The translations under genes and the position numbers were made by a program. The notes beneath the pieces are model-generated. The model ran no database searches and was not told the origin of the DNA. It saw only the letters and a list, made by a program, of their open reading frames with translations. Source: an uncultured Marinobacter sp. (lineage in GTDB: Bacteria > Pseudomonadota > Gammaproteobacteria > Pseudomonadales > Oleiphilaceae). Taken from it: a stretch of DNA of 64,000 nt. Location of the stretch: positions 248,001 through 312,000 of the forward strand of contig NZ_CAMPJO010000002.1 of the NCBI RefSeq assembly GCF_946886895.1. The letters are read 5' to 3'. Positions within the stretch are counted from its first letter, which is position 1; each line of letters starts with the position of its first letter. Shown here in pieces: positions 32,397-41,734 of this stretch.

Positions 32397-33461
32397 ATGC
32401 ATGGCACGGATAAAGCGGACGCCTCCGGCAGATCAGGGGAGCGTCGCCCACAGTTCTGGCAGGTTGCCCGGCGCTGTTGCCAGATTGCGGGCACGGTCGA
32501 CGTTGCGTTTTTCTTTTTGTTCCACGCTCTGGGCTCGCCCATTCTCGCCTGGGTCAATGTGGTCAGCGTGGCCATGTATGTGTTCGCGTACAAAGCACTT
32601 GGCCACCGGCGTAATGGCCTGGCCATCGGGCTGATCTGGGCTGAAGTGATTAGTCATGCTGCCCTGGGTATTGTGTTGATTGGCTGGGAGAGCGGTTTTC
32701 ACTATTACCTGCTGATGTTTATTCCGGCCCTGTTTGTGAGTATGCCAATACGGACCGCGTTGATTGCGCTGGCAGGGCTGTGGGGGTGCTACGTGGCCCT
32801 TGATGTGCTGATGTGGTTCGTACCACCATTACAGCCGATTGCCCCGGGCGCTCTGCTGGCGGTGCACCTGTTCAATCTGACCGTGGTCTTTGCCATGTTC
32901 AGCTATCTGTCGTGGTTTTACCTTACGATGGTCACCAACGCCAACCGGAAACTCCGGCGTCTGGCCACAACCGATTCGTTAACCGGTCTGTTCAATCGTC
33001 GCCATATGACCTATCTGGCCGAGAAGGAGCTGGCCCGTTTCGAGCGCAGCGGCCACCCGGTGGGTTTTCTGGTGCTGGATGTTGATCACTTCAAGGGCAT
33101 CAACGATGCTCATGGTCATGAGGTGGGCGACCTGGTGCTGAGCGGGGTGGCGGACATCATCAGGGCCGAACTTCGCACCCAGGACCTGATTGCCCGGTGG
33201 GGTGGGGAAGAATTCCTGGTGGTTCTGCCAGACACCGGCGGTGACCGAGCCCAGGCCAGTGCCGAGCGGGTCAGGGTGGCTATTTCCGGTTATAACTGGC
33301 AGCAGCGGGTGGGTATACCGGTCAGTGTCACCGTCAGCGCCGGCGTCAGTGAACTGCGAAAGGGGGATGATCTGAGCGCGGCAATCAACCGGGCAGACCG
33401 CGCGCTATACCGTGGTAAAGCGCGCGGCAGAAACCGTGTGGAGCTGGAAACGGCGCTTTAA
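32397..33461 (+). CDS. Membrane-bound GGDEF diguanylate cyclase
   Basis: A 354-residue protein with about six membrane helices in the first 180 residues, resembling integral-membrane sensory input modules, followed by a GGDEF domain. The active-site motif is GGEEF (269-273), and RTQD at 260-263 is an allosteric inhibition site at the canonical five-residue spacing. The enzyme is probably active and product-inhibited. AAAGGA precedes the ATG. It is convergent with the RIO kinase gene. It is one of three c-di-GMP genes in the window. Confidence 0.9.
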   Translation: MHGTDKADASGRSGERRPQFWQVARRCCQIAGTVDVAFFFLFHALGSPILAWVNVVSVAMYVFAYKALGHRRNGLAIGLIWAEVISHAALGIVLIGWESGFHYYLLMFIPALFVSMPIRTALIALAGLWGCYVALDVLMWFVPPLQPIAPGALLAVHLFNLTVVFAMFSYLSWFYLTMVTNANRKLRRLATTDSLTGLFNRRHMTYLAEKELARFERSGHPVGFLVLDVDHFKGINDAHGHEVGDLVLSGVADIIRAELRTQDLIARWGGEEFLVVLPDTGGDRAQASAERVRVAISGYNWQQRVGIPVSVTVSAGVSELRKGDDLSAAINRADRALYRGKARGRNRVELETAL

Positions 33462-33498
33462 CCAGCCGGGTGAGGCGGTGATTGACGCCGGGCCTCTC

Positions 33499-34353
33499 TC
33501 AGTCTTCCTCCGCGTCCCTCAAGCGCTCCTGCCGCTCCCATTCCTCTTCCCGGGCGGCATCGATGATTTCCATCAGCTCGTCGACGTTGGCAGCCGTGTC
33601 GTCGTGCTGGAAACAGCCGGTGAGTTTGCTGTCCGGGTGCAGGTCGCCAGATTCATAGAGTGCCCAGATCTCCTTGCCGTAATCGGTGGTCAGGAGTTCC
33701 GGCGCGAAGCGGCCGAAATAGCGACGCATATTGTCGACATCGCGCTCAAGCATGCGTTCGGCATTGTTGTTGCCGGAGGCATTGACCGCCTGGGGAAGGT
33801 CGATGATGACCGGCCCGTCGGAATCGACCAGAACGTTGAACTCGGACAGATCCCCATGGATAAGACCGGCACTCAACATGCGGACGACCTCCCGGATAAC
33901 TTGCCCGTGAAAGTCCCGTGCCTGCTCCGGTGACAGGGTAACGTCATCCAGCCGCGGTGCGGCCTTGCCTTCTCCATCCGTAACCAGCTCCATCAGCAGC
34001 ACGCCGTCCACAAAGCCCAGGGGCTCAGGAACCCGGACGCCGGCAGCCGCCAGTCGGTAGAGCGCGTCGACCTCGGCATTGAGCCAGGCATCTTCCTGCT
34101 CTTTCTGGCCGTATCTGGTTTTCTTGCTCATGGCCCGGGCGCGCCGGCTGTTCCGGACTTTCCGGCCCTCCTGGTATTCCACCGCCTGCTTGAAACTTCG
34201 CTTTGACGCTTCCTTGAATACCTTGGCGCAGCGAGTCTGGTCGCCGCAACGCACCACATACACCTGAGCTTCCTTGCCACTCATAAGCTGGTAAAGCACG
34301 TCGTCCACCATGCCATCATCGACAAGGGGTTGTAATCGTTTCGGTACTTTCAT
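33499..34353 (-). CDS. RIO1-family serine protein kinase
   Basis: A 284-residue atypical kinase. MSGKEAQVYVV (25-35) forms the ATP-site strands, Lys44 in CAKVFK the nucleotide-anchoring Lys, HGDLSEFNVLV (166-176) the catalytic loop and IIDLPQAV (183-190) the metal-binding Asp185. RIO kinases are archaeal/eukaryotic ribosome-maturation factors with bacterial relatives of unknown targets. The ATG at 34353 has AAAGG upstream; a longer frame to 34446 exists. The C-terminus is strongly acidic (EEWERQERLRDAEED). Confidence 0.9.
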   Translation of the reverse strand: MKVPKRLQPLVDDGMVDDVLYQLMSGKEAQVYVVRCGDQTRCAKVFKEASKRSFKQAVEYQEGRKVRNSRRARAMSKKTRYGQKEQEDAWLNAEVDALYRLAAAGVRVPEPLGFVDGVLLMELVTDGEGKAAPRLDDVTLSPEQARDFHGQVIREVVRMLSAGLIHGDLSEFNVLVDSDGPVIIDLPQAVNASGNNNAERMLERDVDNMRRYFGRFAPELLTTDYGKEIWALYESGDLHPDSKLTGCFQHDDTAANVDELMEIIDAAREEEWERQERLRDAEED

Positions 34354-34536
34354 AAAACCTTTCAGGCTGACAGTAAGCGTGCCGACCATGTTCGTGGATC
34401 TTGAGCACGGCCGGGCATAGGCAGGGCGAGTGCCACTACGGAGCATAGCTTACAGGAAAATCTTTCAGTTCATCCTGCTGATTTTCTCACGCCATGCCGC
34501 AGGTGCAGGGTGCGCTGGCACATGCCGTTCAGGGCT

Positions 34537-37500
34537 TCAAACATGGTTCGCCTCCTTGTCGGCCTGATGGGTGCGGATGAGGCTGGGGCGGCCGCTGTCG
34601 AGCGCCTTGATCAGCTGGGACTGTTTTTCCCGGATACGGTCTGCCGCCTGCTCGCGTACCGGCCCGTAGCCCCGGACGTCGGCGGGCAGTTCCGCCAGTT
34701 GCAAAAAGGTCTCGTAATTGCTGGCGTCCAGTTCCCGGCCAATACGGGCCACCAGGTTCTGGTAGTCCTTCAGCATGGCACGGTCCAGCTTGCGGTCCGC
34801 GGAGTAACTGAACGGATCCACGATGGTTCCGCGCAGCCTGCGGAATTTTGCCAGCAGTCGGAAGGCCCGGAACATCCAGGGGCCGAACCGCCGCTTTTTC
34901 GGGCGCCCCTGGGCGTCGGTTTCGCGATTGAGCAGGGGCGGGGCCAGGTGGAAGTGGATCTTGAAGTCGCCCTCGAACGTTTCCTCCACTTCTTTCATGA
35001 AGTCGGTTTCCGCGAACAGGCGGGCCACTTCGTATTCGTCCTTGTAGGCCATGACGCGGTAGAGTTGCTGAGCCACCGCCCGGGTCAGCAGCAGGTTGGT
35101 CTGCCCCAGGGTTTCCTCGGCCTTGCGGACGCCGGCAACACGGTCCCGGTATTGGTCCGCCCAGCGTTGATTCTGGTAGTTGATCAGGTGCTTGTGACGG
35201 GTCTCGATCAGTTCTTCCAGGGTCGGTTCGGCTTTCAGTTCAATGGCCTGCGACTGGCTGTCGTCCAGCAGGTCCGTGACGGCGCCCAGATCGACGGCCG
35301 CCAGCCGGCCCCAGCCGAAAGCTTCCCTGTTGCGCTCAACAGCAACATCATTAAGCTCGATGGCTTTCATCAGCGCGGCTTCGGACAGGGGCAGCAACCC
35401 TTTCTGCCAGGCAAAACCGAGCATCATCACGTTGGAGAATACGGTGTCGCCCATCAGTTTTTCGGCGATGCCGTTGGCGTCGAGCTGGTCAAAATGGTCT
35501 TGACCCACGGCATCCCGGAGCAGGCCCAGCCGTTTGTCGGCCTGCATGTCGGCATCGCGGTAGAGCACGTAGTCGGCGGTGGGCAGCTCTGCCTCGTTGG
35601 CGACAATCCGGGTATGGTTCGGCCGGAGCACGCTCAGGGCTTTCTGGGAAGACGCTACGACCATGTCGCAGGCAATCACGGCATCGGCCTGGCCATTGCT
35701 GATTCTGACCTGGTGCAATCTGTCCGGGGATGGCGCCATGCGCACGTAGCTCAGAACCGTGCCACCTTTCTGGGCGAAGCCCATGAAATCCAGTACCGAG
35801 GCGCCTCGGGATTCCAGGTGCGCCGCCATGGTGATCAGCTGACCCACGGTGACCACGCCGGTTCCGCCCACACCGCCCACGAGGAGATCGTAGGAGCCGC
35901 TCAGTTCCGGCAATTCGGGTGCTGGTATGTCAGCCAGTTTGCGAGTGAGTACAGAGCCGGTGTCCATGCCCCGGGATTTGCGCAGCTGCCCGCCCTCAAT
36001 GGTGACAAAGCTGGGGCAGAAGCCATTCACACAGGAATAGTCTTTGTTACAGGAGTGCTGGTCGATCTTGCGCTTGCGGCCGAGTTCGGTTTTACGGGGT
36101 ACAACCGAGAGGCAGTTGGACTGCACCGAGCAATCGCCACAGCCTTCGCAGACGTGGTGGTTGATAAACGCCCGTTTTGCCGGATCGGGGAACTGCTTGC
36201 GCTTGCGGCGTCGGCGCTTTTCGGCCGCGCAGGTCTGGTCGTAGATCAGCACGGTGCAGCCGGGAATGTCCCGGAGTTCCCGCTGAACAGAGTCCAGTTC
36301 GGAGCGGTCGTGGAAGGTGACATCCTTCGGGAACTGGGCCTCGTGCCCCTGGTATTTCTCCGGCTCGTCACTCAGCACCACTACCCGGCGAACCCCTTCA
36401 GCAGCCACCTGCTGAGCAATCATGGGGACGGTGATCTGGCCATCCACCGGCTGGCCACCGGTCATGGCCACGGCGTCGTTGAACAGGATCTTGTAGGTAA
36501 TATTGATGCCGGCTGCCACGGCCTGGCGAATGGCCATGGAACCGGAGTGGAAGTAGGTGCCTTCACCCAGGTTCTGAAACACATGGGGGTTGCCGGTATA
36601 GCGGCTCTTGCCGATCCAGTTGACCCCTTCACCGCCCATCTGGATCAGGGATTCCGTCTTCCGCCCCATCCAGGAAGCCATGAAATGGCAGCCGATGCCC
36701 GCCAGGGCCTTGCTGCCTTCGGGCACCTTGGTGGAGGTGTTGTGGGGGCAACCGGAACAGAAGTAGGGTAGCCGTCTGACGCCGCCCGGGTCCTGGGCGT
36801 TGGACATGGCGCTGATCTCGGCCATGCGTTCGGTGAAGTCCACTGAGAAGAACCGGCCAAGCCTGGCGGCCAGGTATCCGGCCACCAGTTTCGGGCTGAG
36901 CTCACCCACGTAGGGCATCAGCGGGCGCCCCAGCTCATCCTGTTTGCCCGTGATCAGCACCTCGCCGGGGTGATCCGGCTCGGACATATACTCTTTGATC
37001 TGGCTCTCGATAATGCCCCGCTTCTCTTCAATGACCAGGACTTCTTCCTTGCCATGGACGAAGTTGAGAATGCCACGGCGCTCCAGGGGCCAGACCATGC
37101 CGACCTTGTAGATATCCAGCCCCATGTCCCGGGCCTTGCCTTCGTCAATTCCGAGCAGGTCGAGGGCTTCAAGCAGGTCCAGGTGGCCTTTGCCGGTGGT
37201 CACGATGCCGAATCGGGCTTCCGGGCTGTTGAACAGGCAGCGATCGATAGGATTGGCCCTGGCGAAGGCCTGCACGGCGGCCAGTTTGTGTTCGATGCGG
37301 GTTTCCAGTTGGGGCCCGGGCAGGTCCGGCCAGCGGTAGTGGAGGCCGCTTTCGGGGGCACTGAAGTCATCCGGGGTGACAAAGTCCGGCAGGGGCGGCA
37401 GCTCCACGGACGCCGCACTTTCAACGGTTTCCGAGATGGCCTTGAACCCTACCCAGCAGCCGCTGTAGCGGGACAGAGCGTAGCCCCAGAGACCAAACTC

Positions 37501-38055
37501 CAGGTACTCGGCAATGTTGGCCGGGTTGATGGTGGGCATGAAGAAGCTCATGAATGCCACATCGGACTGGTGGGGCATGGACGAAGACACACAGCCATGG
37601 TCATCACCAGCGACTACCAGAACCCCACCATGGGGGGAGGAACCATAGGTGGTGCCGTGCTTCAGTGCGTCGCCGGCGCGATCAACACCGGGGCCTTTTC
37701 CGTACCACAGGCCGAATACCCCATCCACCTGCCGGTCGTCGTCGGTTTCCACCTGCTGGGTGCCCAGCATGATGGTCGCCGCGAGATCTTCATTAATCGC
37801 CGGTACAAAGTCGACGCGATTGTCGTCCAGCAGGGCTTTGGCTTGCCAGAGCGCCAGGTCGTAAGCGCCCAAGGGGGAGCCCCGGTAGCCACTGACCATG
37901 CCGGCGGTGTTCAGCCCCTGTTTGCGATCGAGGGCAGCCTGCATCAGGGGGATCCGGACCAGGGCCTGTGTTCCGGTCAGGAAAACCCGGCCGGATTGAC
38001 GCAGGTAGCGGTCTTCCAACTGGTAATCGTCGAGCAGGGGGGTGTCGGCGGACAT
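34537..38055 (-). CDS. Indolepyruvate:ferredoxin oxidoreductase, fused alpha/gamma subunits
   Basis: A 1172-residue protein in which the TPP-binding IorA-type part (about 1-680) and the gamma/IorB-type part (about 720-900) are joined, with a DUF6537-like C-terminus. CSGCPHNTS (about 430), GIGCHFMASWMG and GGEGVNWIGKSRY belong to the TPP half. CEGCGDCSVQSNCLSV (about 635) provides a [4Fe-4S] site. LVGGVGGTGVVTVGQL (about 720) starts the gamma half. Such enzymes decarboxylate aryl pyruvates from aromatic amino acid transamination to acyl-CoAs. The divergent Lrp-type gene at 38213 is the likely regulator. Confidence 0.93.
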   Translation of the reverse strand: MSADTPLLDDYQLEDRYLRQSGRVFLTGTQALVRIPLMQAALDRKQGLNTAGMVSGYRGSPLGAYDLALWQAKALLDDNRVDFVPAINEDLAATIMLGTQQVETDDDRQVDGVFGLWYGKGPGVDRAGDALKHGTTYGSSPHGGVLVVAGDDHGCVSSSMPHQSDVAFMSFFMPTINPANIAEYLEFGLWGYALSRYSGCWVGFKAISETVESAASVELPPLPDFVTPDDFSAPESGLHYRWPDLPGPQLETRIEHKLAAVQAFARANPIDRCLFNSPEARFGIVTTGKGHLDLLEALDLLGIDEGKARDMGLDIYKVGMVWPLERRGILNFVHGKEEVLVIEEKRGIIESQIKEYMSEPDHPGEVLITGKQDELGRPLMPYVGELSPKLVAGYLAARLGRFFSVDFTERMAEISAMSNAQDPGGVRRLPYFCSGCPHNTSTKVPEGSKALAGIGCHFMASWMGRKTESLIQMGGEGVNWIGKSRYTGNPHVFQNLGEGTYFHSGSMAIRQAVAAGINITYKILFNDAVAMTGGQPVDGQITVPMIAQQVAAEGVRRVVVLSDEPEKYQGHEAQFPKDVTFHDRSELDSVQRELRDIPGCTVLIYDQTCAAEKRRRRKRKQFPDPAKRAFINHHVCEGCGDCSVQSNCLSVVPRKTELGRKRKIDQHSCNKDYSCVNGFCPSFVTIEGGQLRKSRGMDTGSVLTRKLADIPAPELPELSGSYDLLVGGVGGTGVVTVGQLITMAAHLESRGASVLDFMGFAQKGGTVLSYVRMAPSPDRLHQVRISNGQADAVIACDMVVASSQKALSVLRPNHTRIVANEAELPTADYVLYRDADMQADKRLGLLRDAVGQDHFDQLDANGIAEKLMGDTVFSNVMMLGFAWQKGLLPLSEAALMKAIELNDVAVERNREAFGWGRLAAVDLGAVTDLLDDSQSQAIELKAEPTLEELIETRHKHLINYQNQRWADQYRDRVAGVRKAEETLGQTNLLLTRAVAQQLYRVMAYKDEYEVARLFAETDFMKEVEETFEGDFKIHFHLAPPLLNRETDAQGRPKKRRFGPWMFRAFRLLAKFRRLRGTIVDPFSYSADRKLDRAMLKDYQNLVARIGRELDASNYETFLQLAELPADVRGYGPVREQAADRIREKQSQLIKALDSGRPSLIRTHQADKEANHV

Positions 38056-38212
38056 GGCGCTCTCCTTATTGTCTACTTTATGACCAGAATTTTAGAGATA
38101 AGTGCGCAAAAGGTGCTTGCTTATTGGAGGGGAGTTTTCAAGATTTGCGAAATATTGTTTGATAAAACACAATAATAAGAAAGAATATTTGATAAAAATC
38201 GGATGTTACCAA
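38056..38212. promoter_or_regulatory. Divergent promoter region between indolepyruvate oxidoreductase and Lrp gene
   Basis: A 157-bp gap, AT-rich at 38135-38205 with A/T tracts (AATATTG, TTTGATAAAA, AATATTTGATAAAA), the usual setting for Lrp/AsnC binding. The repeated TTTGATAAAA blocks (38157-38166 and 38189-38198) may be operator half-sites. I cannot place -35/-10 boxes with certainty. Confidence 0.4.
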
Positions 38213-38692
38213 ATGAAACAGGTTGATCTGGACAAGCTGGACCGGCGAATCCTGTCTTTGTTGCAGCAGGACGGGCGCATCAGTAACCAGTTGCTGGCGG
38301 AGCAGGTAGGGTTATCACCGGCGGCCTGCTGGCGACGGGTACGGACTCTGGAGGACAGCGGCATCATCCGGGGATACTGCGCCAGGGTGGATCCGGAGCG
38401 CATCGGTCAGGGGCTTTGTGTACTGGTAAATCTGTCATTGCAGCGGCATACCATTGACAGCACGGCGGAGATCGAGCAACAGGTCAGCAGCTACCCGGAG
38501 GTGCTTCAGTGCTTTGCGGTTACCGGAAATGCCGATTTCGTGTTGCGGGTTGTCGTTCGGGACATGGCCAGCTACGACCGCTTCCTGAATGAGAAGATCT
38601 TCACGCTGCAGGGGATTGCCCACGTGAATTCAAACTTTGCCTTGCGGGAGATCAAGAATACCGAGACGGTACCGGTGGATGGGTTGGATTAA
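38213..38692 (+). CDS. Lrp/AsnC-family transcriptional regulator
   Basis: A 159-residue regulator. The N-terminal helix-turn-helix (about 20-50) is LLAEQVGLSPAACWRRVRTLEDSGIIRGY, and the C-terminal RAM ligand-binding domain covers about 65-145. The Lrp-type opening MKQVDLDKLDRRILSLLQ is clear. The ATG at 38213 is chosen by homology; the frame extends to 38102 through AT-rich promoter-like sequence. It is divergent from the indolepyruvate oxidoreductase and is its probable regulator, perhaps responding to an aromatic amino acid. Confidence 0.9.
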   Translation: MKQVDLDKLDRRILSLLQQDGRISNQLLAEQVGLSPAACWRRVRTLEDSGIIRGYCARVDPERIGQGLCVLVNLSLQRHTIDSTAEIEQQVSSYPEVLQCFAVTGNADFVLRVVVRDMASYDRFLNEKIFTLQGIAHVNSNFALREIKNTETVPVDGLD

Positions 38693-38703
38693 AGGCCAGG
38701 CAC

Positions 38704-38731
38704 AAAAAAGGCAGCCGAAGCTGCCTTTTTC
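38704..38731. terminator. Bidirectional intrinsic terminator between Lrp and cold-shock genes
   Basis: GGCAGC (38710-38715) pairs with GCTGCC (38720-38725) around CGAA. A six-A tract precedes and a five-T tract follows, so the structure works on both strands. It lies between convergent stops at 38692 and 38752. Confidence 0.92.
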
Positions 38732-38751
38732 TTAAACGTGTCGTCTACTAT

Positions 38752-38958
38752 TTACAGAGCGACTACGTTTTCCGCCTGGGGGCCTTTCTGGCCCTGGGTA
38801 ACGGTAAACTCGACCTGCTGGCCTTCAGCCAGAGTCTTGAAACCGCCGCCCTGAATAGCGCTGTAGTGAACAAATACGTCCGGGCCGCCTTCACGAGTGA
38901 TAAAGCCAAAGCCTTTTGCTTCGTTGAAGAACTTAACGTTGCCGGTAACTGTAGACAT
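38752..38958 (-). CDS. Cold-shock protein (CspA family)
   Basis: A 68-residue single-stranded nucleic-acid-binding protein, full length for the family. The RNP1 motif KGFGFI (15-20) and RNP2 motif VFVHY (28-32) are intact. The ATG at 38958 has AGGAAAG upstream; an ATG at 38979 is in frame but lacks family character. The upstream gap is long (38959-39234) and probably includes a structured 5' leader, as in other cold-shock genes. Confidence 0.95.
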   Translation of the reverse strand: MSTVTGNVKFFNEAKGFGFITREGGPDVFVHYSAIQGGGFKTLAEGQQVEFTVTQGQKGPQAENVVAL

Positions 38959-39234
38959 AATATACTTTCCTGAATTCAATCTTTTAATGTGCCGTCTAAC
39001 ATCATTCTGATGCCAGATCAGCGGTGTGCGGGAAACAAAAAACTGGCGTGATCAAAAACAGGACGTGCTACTTATACAGCTCAGAGCGGTCTTATTGATG
39101 AAATGCTTTGCTAAATCTTTCCAACGAGGCTCACTCTACTCCAGCTGCCGGAAAATGCAAAGCTATTTCTTGTAGGCATAAACCCGACCTTTGGGTACTT
39201 CCATTCTCGCAAGGTCGGCGAAAAAGGGGGCGCG
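38959..39234. promoter_or_regulatory. Long leader/promoter region of the cold-shock gene
   Basis: A 276-bp gap between the divergent cold-shock gene and the monooxygenase-like gene at 39235. The part at 39000-39120 is AT-rich compared with the rest and could encode a long, structured csp leader. I recognise no consensus cold box with confidence and see no further gene here. Confidence 0.35.
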
Positions 39235-39555
39235 ATGAAGTATATTTTCGAAGTGCGTATCAAAGACGGCTACACAGCCGAGGACTATGCCGAGGCCTGG
39301 GTCCGGGCCAGCGAGCTGATCCAGCAGGCCCCGGGGGCCCGGGGTACTGAATTGCATCGCAAACTGGATGACCCCGACGTGCTGATTGCCATCGCGTCCT
39401 GGGACAGCAAGGCCGCCCGGGATGCTATGGAAGCGCGGAAGGATCCGAGAATAACGGAGATCATCCGCAGTGCCGCGCCGTTTGTGGAGATCCTGCCGCT
39501 GGGCGAGTTTGACGATCCGGAGTGGGTTGTCGAGCCGGGAGGCCGGCGCCGGTGA
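39235..39555 (+). CDS. Antibiotic biosynthesis monooxygenase-like (dimeric alpha/beta barrel) protein
   Basis: A 106-residue protein with the beta-alpha-beta pattern of the ABM/ferredoxin-like dimeric barrel: KYIFEVRIKDGYTAEDYAEAWVRASELIQQ, GTELHRKLDDPDVLIAIASWDSKAARDAM and PFVEILPLGEF. Such proteins are small heme-independent oxygenases or quinone-related enzymes. The precise activity is unknown. AAGGGGG lies before the ATG. It is convergent with the TonB receptor, with a hairpin at the junction. Confidence 0.75.
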   Translation: MKYIFEVRIKDGYTAEDYAEAWVRASELIQQAPGARGTELHRKLDDPDVLIAIASWDSKAARDAMEARKDPRITEIIRSAAPFVEILPLGEFDDPEWVVEPGGRRR

Positions 39556-39576
39556 GGGGCGTCAGCCGTCACCGGC
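39548..39576. terminator. Hairpin at the junction of the ABM-like gene and TonB receptor gene
   Basis: GCCGGTGA (39548-39555) pairs with TCACCGGC (39569-39576) around a 13-nt loop. The stem begins at the last codons of the plus-strand gene and ends 8 bp before the minus-strand stop. No clear T-tract is present on either side. Confidence 0.5.
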
Positions 39577-39583
39577 AGGCGGC

Positions 39584-41647
39584 TTACCACTTGTAGCTGA
39601 CGGTACCGATCACGCTGCGGGCTTCGCCGTAGTAGCACCAGTAATCACAGCTGGCAACGTATTCCTCATCGGTCACGTTGGTCACATTCACCTGAGCCTG
39701 CCAGTGATCGGAAAACGCGTACTGCGCCATCAGGTCGGCGACGGTGTAAGAGGGCACGGTGATATTGCCGTCCTTGCTTTCGCCGTTGTAGCGCAGGCCA
39801 CCGCCCACTTTCAGCCCCGGGGCCAGGCTCTGGAAGGTATAATCCAGCCAGGCCGAGGCCATGTGGCGGGGAATCAGCGCGGCCCGTGCTTCGGGGGTAT
39901 TGTCCGATTCGTTGTCGGTCACCGTATCGCTGTAGGTATAGGCCGCGGTCACCTGCAACTGGTCGGTCGCGTAAGCAACGCTCTCCAGCTCAAAGCCGTT
40001 GGTTTCCCGTACGCCTTCCTGAACCTGGAAGCCGCCAGGCGACGTGGCCAGGGCGTTTTCTTCCTCAATCCGGTACACGGCGGCGTTAATGTAGCCATCC
40101 AGATAAGCCGGCGCGTACTTGGCGCCCAGTTCAATCTGTTCACCGGTGCGCGGTTTGTAGAGGTTGCCGTTGGAGTTGGTACCGGTGATCGGCTGGAAGG
40201 ACTCGGTGTACGAGACATAGGGTGACAGGCCGTTGTCGGCCAGGTACATGGCGCCGCCTGAGAGCGATACCTGATCGTTGTCGGCTCGCTCCCGGGCGCC
40301 GGTGTCCCTGTTGAGATTGTCGGTATCGGCCTGGTCGTATCGGACACCTGCCAGGAACACCCAGCGGTCATCCAGCCGGAGCTGGTTCTGGAGATACAGG
40401 CCGGTCTGCTCTTTGGTAATGCTGCGAGAGTCCAACTGGGCTTCGGTAACGGGCGTGAAGCTGCCATATTGCGGGTTGAACAGGTCAATGGGAGCGCCAA
40501 AGGAAAACAGGTTTGCTTCTTTGCCCGTATTGTCCAGATCCTGATAATCCACACCTATTAGCAGCGTGTTTTCCGTACGGTCGGTGAACCATTTCCCGAC
40601 CAGGCGATTGTCTATGGTCCAGCTGTCTATCTCGCCATCTCGGTAGGTCAGCCCGCGGGAGCCCTCGCGTGGCCCGGTCTGGAAGAGGATATAGCTGCTG
40701 CGCAGAAGCAGATCCAGGTGGCTGTAGCGAAGATCCTGCTGGAATTCCCAGGTGTCGTTCAGGCGGTGCTCAAGCGAGTAGCCGATGGCCGCCTGGCGAC
40801 GTTCATTGGTGTCGTAGTCCGGCTCGCTGTAGCTGGTGGACGGGTCCACCTTGCCGAACGGGGTAGGCAGCACGGTGCCATAAGCCAGTTTGAAGCCGTT
40901 GTAGGGAACGGCATTGTCCTTCTGGAAGCTCGACAGGAAGGTGACGGAGGTGTCGCCCGATACCTCCCAGGTCAGGCTTGGCGCAAAATAGTAGCGTTCG
41001 TTTTCGGTGAAATCGATATCCCCCTCGCCGTAACGGTAGAGCCCCACCAGCCGGTAGCTCAGGTTGTCCTGGCCGCTGACCGGGCCGGAGCTGTCGATGC
41101 CGACCTGCCGGTGTTTATTCGTGCCTGCCTGGATTTGCACCTCGCCCTGAACCGTGTCGGTGGGCCGCTTGCTGATGGCGTTGATCACGCCTCCGGGAGG
41201 GGCTTCGCCGTAGAGGATTGATGCCGGCCCTTTCAGCAGCTCCACTCGCTCGAGACCGAAGGGCTCCGGCAGCCACTGGTAAAAACCGGTTCGATAAATT
41301 CGCAGGCCGTCCTGGTAGGTGGACTGGTCAAAACCCCGGATCTTGAACCAGTCGGTGTCGTTATCCGCGCCATAGTGCCCCGAGAGCACGCCGGCCCGAT
41401 AGCGGAACGTCTCGTCCAGGGACTGCACATTGCGTTCTTCCAGCTCTTCCTGGTTGACCACGGACGCCGGACGCGGTGTTTCCACCAGCGGTGCCTCGAC
41501 TTTCAGGGCGGTGGATGACACCACCAGTTCGCCGAGGGATTGCGGTTCCTCCTGGGCAAGCACCGGCGCCGACCAGCAGGCCAGGCCGGATACGGCTGAT
41601 ATCAGGGCAAAGGAAACGTGTTTATTAAGAAGAACGGGGCGGTACAT
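39584..41647 (-). CDS. TonB-dependent siderophore receptor
   Basis: A 687-residue outer-membrane receptor. A signal peptide (about 1-32, ending APVLAQ) is followed by a TonB-box-like GELVVSSTALK, a plug domain (NQEELEERNVQSLDETFRYRAGV, FKIRGFDQSTYQDGLRIY, LKGPASILYGEAPPGGVIN) and a 22-strand beta-barrel that ends in VSYKW with the usual terminal aromatic residue. It belongs to the ferric-siderophore branch (FhuA/FoxA/FpvA-like). The ATG at 41647 has GAGGG upstream. The Fur box at 41735-41755 predicts iron repression. It may supply the FhuCDB system at 20.8-24.5 kb. Confidence 0.93.
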   Translation of the reverse strand: MYRPVLLNKHVSFALISAVSGLACWSAPVLAQEEPQSLGELVVSSTALKVEAPLVETPRPASVVNQEELEERNVQSLDETFRYRAGVLSGHYGADNDTDWFKIRGFDQSTYQDGLRIYRTGFYQWLPEPFGLERVELLKGPASILYGEAPPGGVINAISKRPTDTVQGEVQIQAGTNKHRQVGIDSSGPVSGQDNLSYRLVGLYRYGEGDIDFTENERYYFAPSLTWEVSGDTSVTFLSSFQKDNAVPYNGFKLAYGTVLPTPFGKVDPSTSYSEPDYDTNERRQAAIGYSLEHRLNDTWEFQQDLRYSHLDLLLRSSYILFQTGPREGSRGLTYRDGEIDSWTIDNRLVGKWFTDRTENTLLIGVDYQDLDNTGKEANLFSFGAPIDLFNPQYGSFTPVTEAQLDSRSITKEQTGLYLQNQLRLDDRWVFLAGVRYDQADTDNLNRDTGARERADNDQVSLSGGAMYLADNGLSPYVSYTESFQPITGTNSNGNLYKPRTGEQIELGAKYAPAYLDGYINAAVYRIEEENALATSPGGFQVQEGVRETNGFELESVAYATDQLQVTAAYTYSDTVTDNESDNTPEARAALIPRHMASAWLDYTFQSLAPGLKVGGGLRYNGESKDGNITVPSYTVADLMAQYAFSDHWQAQVNVTNVTDEEYVASCDYWCYYGEARSVIGTVSYKW

Positions 41648-41734
41648 CGGTGAACCCTCACAGCGGGAAAAGGGGGCATCGGACGCAGCGAGCGTGCCGC
41701 GCATGGTGACGGGAGGATAAATGCTATGTAATTT

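Noticed and set aside
34501..34536. Possible small gene upstream of the RIO kinase gene
   Set aside because: The 90-bp gap has no ribosome site or frame of note; it is best read as promoter sequence and the 3' flank of the oxidoreductase gene.
34510..36771. 753-residue open frame on the plus strand inside the indolepyruvate oxidoreductase gene
   Set aside because: It lies antisense to a gene with clear family motifs, is low in recognisable domains and is rich in His, Gly and Ala. It is a typical GC-driven shadow frame.
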